Shown here one piece after another: positions 21,501 through 29,655 of a stretch of DNA of 64,000 nucleotides. The DNA is taken from positions 1 through 64,000 of the forward strand of contig CBDDKW010000020.1 in assembly GCA_965230425.1 (NCBI GenBank). Direction: 5' to 3'. Both the position numbers and the translations under genes were made by a program. The notes under the pieces are model-generated. The model worked only from the letters and a program-made list of their open reading frames with translations. It was not told the origin of the DNA and ran no database searches. Position 1 is the first letter of the stretch. Each line of letters opens with the position of its first letter. The DNA comes from CBDDKW01 sp965230425. Its GTDB lineage: Bacteria; Pseudomonadota; Gammaproteobacteria; UBA1113.

Positions 21501-24500
21501 ACCTTTACTTATACGATTACCGACGCCTTAGGAGCGACGAGTTTAGCCACAGTGACTATCATCGTCACCGGTGTGAATGAAGTGGTGGCGTTAGATGATA
21601 GTTTTACTACTTTAGAAAATGCGAATTTAGCCGGTAATGTCTTTGATGATAATGGCAGCGGCTCAGACTATGATCCCGAAGGTGATGATTTTAGTGTGAG
21701 TAGCACGGGCACCATTACCACCACAGCAGGTGGTGAAGTGACTATCAACAGCGATGGTACATTTACTTATGATCAAGATGATGTGTTTGATAGCTTGAGT
21801 GATGGTGAAACGGCAAATGATACATTCACTTATACAATTGTTGATGATTTTGGTGCTACTGACACAGCAACCGTCACCATTACTGTAGAAGGTGTTGGCG
21901 ATATATATGTGAATGAAATTGGTTTACGTAATGCTACATCACCTGATACTGGTGAGAGTAACGTGGATTATATCGAATTCCATAATACGCTTGATAATTC
22001 GCCACAAGGTATTGGCGGTATGGTTATTGAACTTGATGGTGTAACGGGTAGTTCAGCAACAAGCTTTACTATTCCTGTTGGCTTAGAAGTACCTGCCGGA
22101 GGATTCATTGTATTCTATGGTGTAGCACCTGGATCAGGCTTCGACCAAATCGATTATGAAATTTATAATAGTGCGGGTGCAATCGTTGAATCAGATACTA
22201 TTGATGATATGCACTTTACCTTTGCAGATAGCAATGGTGATGGCTTCGTCGATACGCGTGATTTAATTGGTGTGCAAGTTGTTAGTGGTAACTCTAGTGG
22301 CGACGTAGTTGATACCTTTGTTGCAAATGGCGCAGATTTTGGTGCAGACCAGCGTTGGACACCAAATATAGGTGTACCTGCCGCTGCAGTATTACTCAGT
22401 GCTATTTTAGGCAACGAAACTTTTAATGGTGAAATAGGTGACCAGCAAAGTGTTTTAGATACCTTAGGATTAACACGGCCGGACGCTGATGATAGTCAGC
22501 CTGCAGCCGCAGCTAGTGCAAGCACCTTTGCACGTATCTTTGATGATATTGGCAGTGATTCAGCGGAAGATTGGACAGTAACCTATGATCCTACAGTGGG
22601 AGCATTGAATGATGCGTCATCACAAAATCCTCAAGATATTAATCCTGATGATTTCAACCCTAATCAAGGTAATAGTCCACCAGCCGACTCAGGCCAAACA
22701 GTTGAAGAATTGCTAGCCGCAGGTTTTGCTGTGGGTGGCGAAGGTAATGACTTCCTTTATGGTAGCGATTTTAATGATGCGCTATTTGGTAATGAGAATA
22801 ATGACTTCTTATTCGGCGGTCTAGGTGATGACCAATTATTTGGTGGCAGTGGTGCTGATGTTGTAGTTGATTTCTCAGGACAAAACTTATTAGTGGGTAG
22901 TGGTGGTAATGATATTATCATTAGCAACCCAGCCATTTTAGGTGGCCAAGATTTATCTGGCTCAGACCGTAATGTATTAGTCGGTGATGATGTGGCCGAA
23001 GGTACATTCCCGAATCAATTTAATGTGGTCTTTACTATGGATGCCACAGGTAGTATGGCTTTCACTAAACCCATAGGTCAGAATGGTGCTGGACCATTGA
23101 TTGACCCTGATGATCCAGGTAATGCCGGCAATACTTATGATGTGACTATTGATGATGCCATTTCAGGCGCTAACGGTACATGGTATTTCCGTTATACGGA
23201 AGATGGTACGGGTGATGACATTAATATTCGTATCTCTGACCGTGCTCCTGGCTTTAGTATCGATGATCTTAGTTTAACAGAACTAGCTTCAGCGGTTATA
23301 TGGCCTCCTGGCGATGAATGGATTGGTGGTTCACCAGCAGATATCGACTTAGATATTACAGTGAATTTCTCTGGTGGTGGTAGTACAACTATCGCAGATG
23401 GTTTGTTTGTTGATTTTGATACTGCACCTATTATTTCTTCCCGACAAGGGTATATTGATTTAGCAAAATCTTTTATCGATGATGGTTTTGCTGATAATAC
23501 ACTGATTCAATTGGTGACATTTACCACATCAAGCACCTTAGTTGGTAGTGCACGCATGCCAGATGATATGACTTTATGGGATGATATTAATGCGGTATTA
23601 CCTTCAGGTGGTACACAATATGAAGATGCATTACAAGAAGCTGCTGATTGGTTGCAATCAGTAGCAGCTAATGGTGGTGATAATATTATTTATTTCCTCA
23701 CGGATGGGGAAGATAATGATGGCTTTAGTCCGTCACAAGACTTGCTTGATGATTTGGAGGCATTGGATGTTGAAATACGTGTCTTTGGTCTTGCTAATGC
23801 TGAAGATCCAGATGATGCAAATAACTTAAACATACCCGAGTTAGATGCAGTTTCACAAGCTGGCGGTGATGATACTAATGAAGCAATGATCGTTCCACCT
23901 AGTGAAGCTGATGCATTGGGTGCATTATTCGCAGAATTTACTTTTGCTAGTGGCGATGTAGGTGCTGATGTTTTCTATGGAAGTGCTTTAGATGAAGTCA
24001 TTTGGGGTGATAGTTTAAATATCGATTTCGTCGTTCTGTCAGAAAATACAGGTATTCCAGAGCAAGATTTACGTGATGATTTTGCTGCTGATCCACGTAC
24101 ATTCATCCTCGATAACTTAGATGGTGTTGAATTCCATCAATTCTTCTCAGTGATTGGTTTAGGCGATTGGATCGATGCAGGTGCAGGGGATGATATCATT
24201 TATGGCCAAGGCGGTGATGATGAAATCATTGGTGGACTTGGCGTTGATATTATCTATGCTGGCCGCGGTGATGATATGATCGTCTTTGATAATGCCGACA
24301 GTTTAATCGATGGTGAAGCCGGCTTCGATACTTTGATATTTGATAGTTCAGGTGAAACGCTAGACTTAACGGCTGCTGGCAAGGATGATGTCTATAGTAA
24401 TTTAGAAGTTGTTGACCTCACGGGTACAGGTGGTAATACCTTGGTACTTGATATTAATGATGTCTTTGAAATGACAGATACTGACAATGTATTGATTGTT

Positions 24501-24653
24501 GATGGCACTAATGCCGACACCGTGGATGGTAATAACGGTGCTTGGACACTGCTCGGGCCTTCTGCTTCTATGCCAGGATATACTGAGTACACAGATGCAA
24601 CTGGTACAATGAGCTTATTTGTCGATTCAGATATTAATCAAATCAATTTCTAA
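15549..24653 (+). CDS. Giant RTX adhesin with VCBS repeats and a von Willebrand A domain
   Basis: A second type I secreted-class adhesin, about 3034 residues. I place the start at ATG 15549 (MANGQVGNKIVVKIV), where a compact N-terminal module begins, with a GGGG run 7 bases upstream; the frame is open back to a TTG at 15426, so the start is uncertain. The N-terminal ~180 residues resemble the retention modules of LapA-like adhesins. About 17 VCBS/cadherin-like domains follow, then a lamin-tail-like module (VNEIGLRN, YIEFHNT) with an EF-hand-like loop (DSNGDGFVDTRD), RTX repeats, a VWA domain (MDATGSM near 23037, LTDGEDN near 23698) and a last RTX block (GAGDDIIYGQGGDDEI). The C-terminal plan matches the upstream adhesin, so the two are paralogues. 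The 362-bp gap between them shows no other gene. Calcium-dependent adhesion is inferred from the family. Confidence 0.85.
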   Translation: MANGQVGNKIVVKIVDTDGSEKTVKIPVNDSYPISPGQQATVIGVESSATGEVSLAVDKMMLQDEDLVMVFSDGSVLMLNDFFQPTAAGEETASITVADQTFRPPDFITTVVIDLAPSARLFALDLDFIRPLPQANVDLEDRLFPESDSPGRHEDLFVDRPGTVPGPPEPPQNLPPVAVNDFFTVEQGGQITYNILLNDFHLGGDTFTVQSVTGPVIGTLITQPDGTHTYITHPSMDTLGFEESISVPYFYLVVDPNGNTSSAQVNITVTGVNDPVVATDNAYSGTEDEVVITGNVITDDSGSGVDSDIDANDVLSIPASGQVVTTSDGVTLTLGSDGSFVYPVDTATMQTLSASETFTDSFTYTVTDGTATDTAQVTITIQGENDPPDAIDNAYTSTEDDAAVTGNVITDDSGSGVDSDPEGDPLSIPGTGLTVTTSGGVTLTLGTDGSFVYPVDTAATETLSASETFTDSFVYTVTDGTATDTALVTITITGNNDVVALDDNFGVLEDALLNGNVIVDNGNGADYDPEGDVFSVTSTGTLTTTSGGSVTMNSAGDFTYDQGGNFDALGEGETAQDTFTYTITDALGATSLATVTIIVTGVNEVVALDDSFTTLEDTNLAGNVFEDNGSGSDYDPEGDDFSVSSTGTITTAAGGEVTINSDGTFDYEQNGVFDSLSAGETAQDTFIYTITDGTATDTAQVTITVTGVNDAPDAIDNAYTATEDDTSITGNVIIDNSGSGVDSDPEGDPLSIPSTGLTVTTSGGVTLTLGTDGSFVYPVDTAATETLSASETFTDSFIYTVTDGTATDTAQVTITIQGANDAPDAIDNAYTATEDDTSVTGNVITDDSGSGVDSDPEGDPLSIPGTGLTVTTSGGVTLTLGTDGSFVYPVDTAATETLSASETFTDSFVYTVTDGTATDTALVTITITGNNDVVALDDDFGVLEDALLNGNVIADNGNGADYDPEGDAFSVTTTGILTTTAGGSVSMNSAGDFTYDQGGNFDALGDGETAQDTFTYTITDALGATSIATVTIVVTGENEVVALDDSFTAVENVNISANVFDDNGSGSDYDPEGDDFSVSGPGTITTAAGGEVTINSDGTFDYEQNGVFDNLSAGETAQDTFIYTITDGTATDTAQVTITVTGINDAPDAIDNAYTATEDDTSVTGNVITDDSGSGVDSDPEGDPLSIPGTGLTVTTSGGVTLTLGTDGSFIYPVDTAATETLSASETFTDSFVYTVTDGTATDTALVTITITGNNDVVALDDDFGVLEDALLNGNVIADNGNGADYDPEGDAFSVTTTGTLTTTAGGSVSMNSAGDFTYDQGGNFDALAEGETAQDTFTYTITDALGATSLATVTIIVTGVNEVVALDDSFTTLEDANLAGNVFDDNGSGSDYDPEGDDFSVSSTGTITTTAGGEVTINSDGTFDYEQNGVFDNLSAGETAQDTFIYTITDGTATDTAQVTITVTGTNDAPDAIDNAYTATEDDTSVTGNVITDDSGSGVDSDPEGDPLSIPGTGLTVTTSGGVTLTLGTDGSFVYPVDTAATETLSASETFTDSFVYTVTDGTATDTALVTITITGNNDVVALDDDFGVLEDALLNGNVIADNGNGADYDPEGDAFSVTTTGILTTTAGGSVSMNSAGDFTYDQGGNFDALGDGETAQDTFTYTITDALGATSIATVTIVVTGENEVVALDDSFTAVENVNISANVFDDNGSGSDYDPEGDDFSVSGPGTITTAAGGEVTINSDGTFDYEQNGVFDNLSAGETAQDTFIYTITDGTATDTAQVTITVTGTNDAPDAIDNAYTATEDDTSVTGNVITDDSGSGVDSDPEGDPLSIPGTGLTVTTSGGVTLTLGTDGSFVYPVDTAATETLSASETFTDSFVYTVTDGTATDTALVTITITGNNDVVALDDDFGVLEDALLNGNVIVDNGNGADYDPEGDAFSVTTTGTLTTTAGGSVSMNSAGDFTYDQGGNFDALAEGETAQDTFTYTITDALGATSLATVTIIVTGVNEVVALDDSFTTLENANLAGNVFDDNGSGSDYDPEGDDFSVSSTGTITTTAGGEVTINSDGTFTYDQDDVFDSLSDGETANDTFTYTIVDDFGATDTATVTITVEGVGDIYVNEIGLRNATSPDTGESNVDYIEFHNTLDNSPQGIGGMVIELDGVTGSSATSFTIPVGLEVPAGGFIVFYGVAPGSGFDQIDYEIYNSAGAIVESDTIDDMHFTFADSNGDGFVDTRDLIGVQVVSGNSSGDVVDTFVANGADFGADQRWTPNIGVPAAAVLLSAILGNETFNGEIGDQQSVLDTLGLTRPDADDSQPAAAASASTFARIFDDIGSDSAEDWTVTYDPTVGALNDASSQNPQDINPDDFNPNQGNSPPADSGQTVEELLAAGFAVGGEGNDFLYGSDFNDALFGNENNDFLFGGLGDDQLFGGSGADVVVDFSGQNLLVGSGGNDIIISNPAILGGQDLSGSDRNVLVGDDVAEGTFPNQFNVVFTMDATGSMAFTKPIGQNGAGPLIDPDDPGNAGNTYDVTIDDAISGANGTWYFRYTEDGTGDDINIRISDRAPGFSIDDLSLTELASAVIWPPGDEWIGGSPADIDLDITVNFSGGGSTTIADGLFVDFDTAPIISSRQGYIDLAKSFIDDGFADNTLIQLVTFTTSSTLVGSARMPDDMTLWDDINAVLPSGGTQYEDALQEAADWLQSVAANGGDNIIYFLTDGEDNDGFSPSQDLLDDLEALDVEIRVFGLANAEDPDDANNLNIPELDAVSQAGGDDTNEAMIVPPSEADALGALFAEFTFASGDVGADVFYGSALDEVIWGDSLNIDFVVLSENTGIPEQDLRDDFAADPRTFILDNLDGVEFHQFFSVIGLGDWIDAGAGDDIIYGQGGDDEIIGGLGVDIIYAGRGDDMIVFDNADSLIDGEAGFDTLIFDSSGETLDLTAAGKDDVYSNLEVVDLTGTGGNTLVLDINDVFEMTDTDNVLIVDGTNADTVDGNNGAWTLLGPSASMPGYTEYTDATGTMSLFVDSDINQINF
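16370..21900 (+). repeat. 972-bp three-domain super-repeat in adhesin 2
   Basis: Domains of three types occur in fixed order: one starting DAIDNAYTATEDD, one starting NNDVVALDDDFGVLED, and one starting NEVVALDDSF. Together they make a 324-residue (972-bp) unit repeated several times. A near-identical stretch starting at 18471 recurs at 20415, an offset of 1944 bp, exactly two super-units. Confidence 0.75.
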
Positions 24654-24661
24654 TAGGGTTT

Positions 24662-24679
24662 CCCGCTGTAAGCAGCGGG
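24662..24679 (+). terminator. GC-rich hairpin after adhesin 2
   Basis: CCCGCTG/CAGCGGG stem of 7 bp with a TAAG loop, starting 9 bases after the adhesin stop. No T-run follows, so a stand-alone rho-independent terminator is uncertain; it may instead protect the 3' end of the transcript. Confidence 0.35.
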
Positions 24680-24930
24680 GGGCTTAAGCTTAACTAGAAG
24701 TGTCTATTCCATATGTATATTGATAGGTCTATAGTATTCATGTAAATGAGTGCTAGAGGCTTTATCTTGTTGTTGTCGTTTTTTCTTGAATGAATCGAAG
24801 TATTGGTCAAAAAGTGATTATAACCCTGTGCATAGTGTAGGGCTTTAGGACTTGCTTAGGCCAGTATATGCACTACAATTATTGCTATATAAGTAAATGG
24901 CTTATATGAAGGAATAAGGAGAAAGCTTCA

Positions 24931-25479
24931 ATGTCTAGTCTGAAAAAAATAGGTCACATGTTGGCTTGTATTGCTGGTTTACTATTTTTTATATCGCCTG
25001 TTGCATTAGCGCAAGATGCATCAAATCAAACTACAACTAGCTCAGCATCTGCTGCTGGAACATCTACCACACCAACACCAAGTACTAGAATTGTACAAAC
25101 ACAATCTCAGGAATTGAGAAAAGATTATGGTGATGGTGTTGATACTAAAACAGTGAGAACCCAAAACTTCCCACTGCATGGCGCAGCTCAATTAGGGATC
25201 CAGTTCCGTTATTTAGGTGAAGCGCCTAAGCTACAATTGAAAGAAATTATGTTCCATAATACCGGTACTCCGCTTGAGTTAAAAATTCTCTCTCAAGACC
25301 AGGTATTGGGTAGTGATGACTTTTGGGTATTGCCCGTTCCGAATGTGGCACAATTGGTGTTACATGTACAAGCTTATGATCCTAATGTCTCAGATCGTGT
25401 GAAAGATTTATATAAAGGTAAAACTTATATTTTCTCACGTGGTGAGAATGGTCGTTGGTTCTTACATTCTAAGTTTTAA
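24931..25479 (+). CDS. Small exported protein, unknown
   Basis: A 182-residue protein with a clear signal peptide: basic KK near residue 5, a hydrophobic core around 9-26, and probable cleavage after ALA before QDAS. A Ser/Thr-rich linker follows (about 30-55). The C-terminal ~120 residues (from LRKDYGDGV to WFLHSKF) look like one compact beta-rich domain. I do not recognise the family. A good ribosome site (AAGGAG, 9 bases upstream) supports the start. It lies 277 bp after the adhesin on the same strand; a role in the cell envelope is possible but nothing ties it directly to adhesin export. Confidence 0.7.
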   Translation: MSSLKKIGHMLACIAGLLFFISPVALAQDASNQTTTSSASAAGTSTTPTPSTRIVQTQSQELRKDYGDGVDTKTVRTQNFPLHGAAQLGIQFRYLGEAPKLQLKEIMFHNTGTPLELKILSQDQVLGSDDFWVLPVPNVAQLVLHVQAYDPNVSDRVKDLYKGKTYIFSRGENGRWFLHSKF

Positions 25480-25513
25480 AACAAAGGACAAAAGATTAAG
25501 GGAAGCAATATTA

Positions 25514-25675
25514 AACTTGATTCCCCGCAGCTTGCTGCGGGCACTTTACGCTTGGGGATTCTTAAGGGGGGTCAGCGTAGACTCCCCTTAAGTCGCCGTC
25601 GCGCGAACTTGGTTCGCGCAGGCGAAATATTACTAGGAAATAAAATCCCCGAGGCTTGCCTCGGGGATTTTATTT
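25514..25675 (+). repeat. Dispersed multi-hairpin element, copy 1
   Basis: First of three copies of a ~165-bp element that folds into successive hairpins: a CCCCGCAGC/GCTGCGGG stem, a 13-bp CTTAAGGGG-type stem near 25560-25590, a CGCGCGAAC/GTTCGCGC stem nested in GTCGCC/GGCGA, and a terminal AATCCCCGAGG/CCTCGGGGATT stem followed by T-rich sequence (25643-25674). The last stem would make a good bidirectional terminator between the converging genes on either side. An apparent ORF starting MGILKGGQRR is only this element read through. Confidence 0.8.
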
Positions 25676-25687
25676 GCTTCCTTTTTT

Positions 25688-26686
25688 TTATGAAGATGGC
25701 GCTTCGCATAAGGCCATCATATCGTTATCCCAGCGCCAAGCGCTAGTGTGAGTTAAGTGCGTACCGCCGCGCCAACAGTCTAAGCCATTAATTTGCAACC
25801 AGTCAGTTTTATTTTCCAATAGCTTTTTCCCTGTTTTTGTTAATTCTAGAGTAATGTTTTCTAGATGATGTGAATCCTCATGGCTAGATTTATATTGTGC
25901 AACTCTTAGTAATGGCTTTTTAGCCTGCACTAAGCCCATGAGTACTTTGTAAAAGCTGGAGTCGCTCATACCCATAAAATGCTCTTGCTCTGCAATGGCA
26001 AGTCCTTTAAATATGTCTAATGCGTGATCTGTATTGTTATAGACGGAGTCTAGAATATATTGCTCAGTCCATGTTAAACCATTAACATAAGATGGAAATT
26101 CTTGTAAGTATCTTATTAGTGCATTCTTTACAAAAGGTAACGCAGATAGATCCTGTTGAATGAGCTTGGCAATTCCTTGGGGTGTTTCCGCAGTAATAGC
26201 GTGCCATATAGTATTGGCAAGTTCCAACTGCTGTTGATTGACTGTTTGACGTGAGGGAAATAATTCAGCCATTTGTTCAGCAGTTAATTGCCCCAAGCCT
26301 AAAAATGGCTGAATTCCAGGAAATTGATTGATGCAAATAAGCGTTAATTTCGCAGGGCTAGTAGGTAGTGTAAAAATACGATCTAAAATTTGCACGAGTT
26401 GTAATTGGTCATAAACATCATGTTCAAACCATAATATAGTTTCCTCATGATGGCGTAATTCGGTAAGAGCATGATCGCGCTGCTTGAGCATTTCAAGAAT
26501 ATTGTCAAACTCGTCATAACCACGTTCGCTTAAATATTCAGCTCGAATTTTACGTAATTGATGATGTGATGCATGTGCTGGGATAGGCCCCTCATAGAGG
26601 ACATCGCGCCATGCAATGACGTGTTCTGCATCTAAGCCTGCTTTGATTAAATTAGCAGCATGATCGCCATTAGTAATGTGTAGCAT
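25688..26686 (-). CDS. DUF1835 domain-containing protein
   Basis: 332 residues starting MLHITNGDHAANLIKAG, the typical opening of DUF1835 proteins. Next come conserved stretches WRDVLYEGPIPA (about 26-37) and ETILWFEHDVYDQLQL (about 82-98), and a C-terminal ~100 residues resembling the partner domain DUF3658. Length and domain order match full-length family members. The biochemical function is not known, so none is assigned. It converges on repeat copy 1, which probably supplies its terminator. No partner gene is in the same operon. Confidence 0.75.
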   Translation of the reverse strand: MLHITNGDHAANLIKAGLDAEHVIAWRDVLYEGPIPAHASHHQLRKIRAEYLSERGYDEFDNILEMLKQRDHALTELRHHEETILWFEHDVYDQLQLVQILDRIFTLPTSPAKLTLICINQFPGIQPFLGLGQLTAEQMAELFPSRQTVNQQQLELANTIWHAITAETPQGIAKLIQQDLSALPFVKNALIRYLQEFPSYVNGLTWTEQYILDSVYNNTDHALDIFKGLAIAEQEHFMGMSDSSFYKVLMGLVQAKKPLLRVAQYKSSHEDSHHLENITLELTKTGKKLLENKTDWLQINGLDCWRGGTHLTHTSAWRWDNDMMALCEAPSS

Positions 26687-26820
26687 ATGTAGACTCCAGT
26701 TAAGGGCTGAAATATATCAGTGTGAAGACTATAGTCTTTATTAATTATAGATTCAAATATCGTGGCGATACATTTTTTTAACGGCCCGAGCGCAAATAGC
26801 CGAGATAGTTGCTTGGTATG

Positions 26821-26911
26821 ATTTCGCCTGCGCGGGAAACCTGCGCTGAGATTAACTAAGGAGAGCTTGCGCTTCGCCTTGGGAACCCCTGGCGTTCCAA
26901 CTCTTCCTTAG
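26821..26911. repeat. Palindromic element downstream of the aldolase-like gene
   Basis: Contains CTAAGGAGAG paired with CTCTTCCTTAG (one bulge) and an inner TTGGGAAC/GTTCCAA stem. It also contains ATTTCGCCTGCGCG, which on the other strand matches part of the dispersed multi-hairpin element (CGCGCAGGCGAAAT). It overlaps the last codon of the - strand gene and may act as its terminator. It looks like a diverged relative of the same repeat family. Confidence 0.5.
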
Positions 26912-27936
26912 CTGAGGGAGATTTCCTTGTTTAAAATGCTAATAAAGTCGTCAATTTCCTCAGGCGTTGTATCAAAGGAAGTTACTAAGCGCACCAGCCC
27001 AGGCTCTTGCGGGTATGCGTAAAAGGGATAATGTTGTTGCAGAATAGGGATTACTGCGGGTGGAAGCAGTGCAAAGATTTGGTTGCACATTGGTGTATAT
27101 TTAAATTTTACTGCACTAATTTTACTTAACTCAGCCGTTAACTTCTCACACATGGCATTCGCATGGGCTGCATATTGATGCCATAACTTATTTTCGAAGA
27201 GTGCTGCATATTGCGCTGAGATGTAACGCATTTTGGATTGTAGTTGTAAATGCTGCTTGCGTATATATTCAAATTCATTAGTGAATTCTTTATTAAAGAA
27301 TATCACGGCTTCGCCATAGAGTAGACCATTCTTAGTGCCACCAAGAGATAATACGTCAATATGCTCTGTTATAGCTCTTAACGATGTATTAAGAGAGACG
27401 GCAGCATTATAAAGACGACAACCATCCATATGTAAAAACAAATTATGCTTACGACAGAGCTCAGCAATAGCAGCTATCTCCTCTAAAGTATAAACAGTGC
27501 CAACTTCGGTGGCCTGGGCGAGGCTAACCATGCGCGGCTTATTATTGTGATGCCCCCAGTAAGATTCTTGGATAAGTTTTTCTTTCAGGCCATCAAGGAT
27601 TATTTTGCCATTATGTGTGGGAACTGTGACAATCTTTGCTCCTGAAGCGAAGCTAGGTGCATTAACTTCATGTTCTAAGATATGGGAGCACTCTGTGATA
27701 AATAAGCTATGATGGCTCCGTAAATAGGGTATTAGAGATAGCGTATTAGCTGCTGTGCCATTACAAACAAAAAACACCTCAGATTCTTGACTAAATTCAT
27801 GTTTTATTAAGTGCGTTGCTTGTTGTGTATATTGATCAGCACCGTAGGATGGAACATGGCCTTGGTTAGCCTCATTTAAGGCATCCATAATTTCCTGACC
27901 GACCGAAGAGTAATTATCGCTTGCGAGTGATTTCAT
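26908..27936 (-). CDS. ltaE: Low-specificity L-threonine aldolase-like PLP enzyme
   Basis: 342 residues of the fold-type I threonine aldolase/beta-eliminating lyase family, which cleaves L-threonine or L-allo-threonine to glycine and acetaldehyde using PLP. Visible family features are the N-terminal LASDNYSSVGQEIMDAL, the cofactor-binding loop CNGTAANTLSL (58-68), the HMDGCRLYNAA block with the PLP-ring aspartate D171, and the Schiff-base lysine K202 in GGTKNG. Length is normal. It stands alone on the - strand. Some relatives act on other beta-hydroxy amino acids, so the exact substrate is open. Its upstream side abuts repeat copy 2. Confidence 0.8.
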   Translation of the reverse strand: MKSLASDNYSSVGQEIMDALNEANQGHVPSYGADQYTQQATHLIKHEFSQESEVFFVCNGTAANTLSLIPYLRSHHSLFITECSHILEHEVNAPSFASGAKIVTVPTHNGKIILDGLKEKLIQESYWGHHNNKPRMVSLAQATEVGTVYTLEEIAAIAELCRKHNLFLHMDGCRLYNAAVSLNTSLRAITEHIDVLSLGGTKNGLLYGEAVIFFNKEFTNEFEYIRKQHLQLQSKMRYISAQYAALFENKLWHQYAAHANAMCEKLTAELSKISAVKFKYTPMCNQIFALLPPAVIPILQQHYPFYAYPQEPGLVRLVTSFDTTPEEIDDFISILNKEISLS

Positions 27937-27959
27937 GAGTGTAAGAGCCTTTTATAATA

Positions 27960-28127
27960 TTAACTTGATTCCCCGCAGCTTGCTGCGGGCACTTTACGCT
28001 TGGGGATTCTTAAGGGGAGTCAGCGTAGACTCCCCTTAAGTCGCCGTCGCGCGAACTTGGTTCGCGCAGGCGAAATATTACTAGGAAATAAAACCCCCCG
28101 AGGCTTGCCTCGGGGGTTTTTATTTTT
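27960..28127 (+). repeat. Dispersed multi-hairpin element, copy 2
   Basis: Second copy, same orientation and hairpin order as copy 1. The terminal stem here is ACCCCCCGAGG/CCTCGGGGGTT, changed on both arms relative to copy 1, and is followed by TTTATTTTT. It lies between divergent genes, so here the terminal stem does not simply end a neighbouring operon. The apparent ORF starting MGILKGSQRR is this element. Confidence 0.8.
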
Positions 28128-28329
28128 GCTTAAGCATAAGCTATTTTGCCTATTATGGACAACTTATCTGGCGTTTTGTAACCTAGCTGTAATGTGCTAT
28201 TAGCACTGAAGATAATTTGAGCATACAAAATATTTCTAAGCTGTGTACATGTTCACAAAATAAACGTTCTTGGAAAAGTACGCATTTTTGCCTATACTTT
28301 TTTCTATTGGCGACTGAGGAAATCAACGT

Positions 28330-28890
28330 ATGATAAGATTATGCATCTGTTTAGTGGGGCTGCTTTGCTTACCACTGACTCTTGCTGCAAAGGAAACAAT
28401 TCCTTCGAATACTTGGTTAGCAGGGACCACTGAAAATGCGGTTAAAATTGATGCAACTGATATTCGCGTACAACCATTGGATATTAAGATTAGTAATAAA
28501 TCTAAGTGTCACATATTTGGTTTTTATGTTTTGCAAGCCGATAAACAGCCAGCCGTTATTACAGGGTTAGTCACACGTTTAGCCTGCAAGAAAAATGGTA
28601 GCTTCAAGGTGTGGAATATAAAAGGTGATGTGAAATATAAAGATGCTGCAAGCTTACCCTATACGAAGGATGGTAATATTTATTCACTAAAAAGTGGTAT
28701 CCCCGTTAGCGTTAATTTGACTAATCAATATGTCCCACGTGAAACCAAGCAAATTTACTTATATAAAAAAGACTATGTTTATAAGCCTATCTTAGTGAAT
28801 TTGAGCACATTAGCAACGTTTAGCAAAAATAATCAAGGTGAGCCATTACCGGTTATTTTAAAAGAAGAAAATACCAAGGTAGAGTATTAA
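28330..28890 (+). CDS. Small exported protein, unknown
   Basis: 186 residues with a signal peptide (MIRLCICLVGLLCLPLTLA, cleavage near AAKE). The mature part is beta-rich, with two cysteines (in KSKCHIF and RLACKKN) that could form a disulfide in the periplasm. I do not recognise the family. It is monocistronic: repeat copy 2 lies upstream and a strong terminator at 28932-28958 follows. Confidence 0.65.
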   Translation: MIRLCICLVGLLCLPLTLAAKETIPSNTWLAGTTENAVKIDATDIRVQPLDIKISNKSKCHIFGFYVLQADKQPAVITGLVTRLACKKNGSFKVWNIKGDVKYKDAASLPYTKDGNIYSLKSGIPVSVNLTNQYVPRETKQIYLYKKDYVYKPILVNLSTLATFSKNNQGEPLPVILKEENTKVEY

Positions 28891-28931
28891 GCATTTGCCA
28901 TCTGTTTATGATATCGTTTTTCTATAGTAAT

Positions 28932-28958
28932 AACCCCGATATTATCGGGGTTTTGTTT
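28932..28958 (+). terminator. Rho-independent terminator
   Basis: AACCCCGAT/ATCGGGGTT, a perfect 9-bp stem with an ATT loop, followed by TTGTTT. It starts about 40 bases after the stop of the exported-protein gene. Confidence 0.85.
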
Positions 28959-29052
28959 AATTGAGAATAATACATTTCGATTAAGTAGCATTTTTATCGG
29001 GTAACAATGCTGGTTGTATGGGGCAGTATTGTTAACAATTGGAGAGGTGATT

Positions 29053-29655
29053 ATGAAAATATTAGTGATTGGTGCTAGCGGTACCATAGGCCGAGCTATT
29101 GTCAATGAATTAAGTCTTCGTCATGACATTATAGCAGCAGGCTATAGCCATGGTGATATTCAAGTTGATATCGCGGATGCTGATTCAATTGTATCTATGT
29201 ATAAGCAGGTAACTGATTTAGATGCCGTAGTCTGTGCCACAGGCAAGGTACACTTTGCTGAGTTAGCAGAGATGAAAGAAGCTGACTATGCTATCGGTTT
29301 AAACAATAAACTCATGGGGCAAGTGAATACCGTGTTGATTGGACAGCATTATTTAAATACAGGCGGTTCCTTTACATTAATTTCAGGTATTTTAAATCAA
29401 GATCCCATTCGCTATGGTAGCTCTGCAGCTATGGTGAATGGCGGTTTAGAAGGCTTCGTGCGCGCGGCAGCTATAGAAATGCCCAATAAGTTACGCATCA
29501 ATTGTGTCAGCCCTACCGTCGTATCAGAGTCTATGGATGCCTATGCGGAGTACTTCCGTGGTTATAAGCCTGTTCCAGCAGCAGAAGTTGCCTTAGCCTT
29601 TAGTAAGAGTGTTGAAGGTTTACAAACAGGGCAAGTGTATCAGGTTGGGTTTTAA
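29053..29655 (+). CDS. Short-chain dehydrogenase/reductase
   Basis: 200 residues starting MKILVIGASGTIGRAIV, the Rossmann NAD(P)-binding glycine motif. I chose this ATG rather than one 39 bases upstream because GGAGAGG sits 6 bases before it. The active-site region reads LISGILN followed by YGSSAAMVNGGLEGF, so the usual YxxxK lysine is an Asn, as in a known subgroup of short atypical SDRs. NCVSPTVV near the C-terminus is the conserved post-helix motif. The protein is shorter than classical SDRs (~250). The substrate is unknown. Confidence 0.75.
   Translation: MKILVIGASGTIGRAIVNELSLRHDIIAAGYSHGDIQVDIADADSIVSMYKQVTDLDAVVCATGKVHFAELAEMKEADYAIGLNNKLMGQVNTVLIGQHYLNTGGSFTLISGILNQDPIRYGSSAAMVNGGLEGFVRAAAIEMPNKLRINCVSPTVVSESMDAYAEYFRGYKPVPAAEVALAFSKSVEGLQTGQVYQVGF

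Noticed and set aside
25552..25746. Small ORF starting MGILKGGQRR, with a relative at 28000
   Set aside because: Both are the dispersed multi-hairpin element read through into flanking sequence; the C-terminal parts are unrelated and copy 3 lacks the frame.
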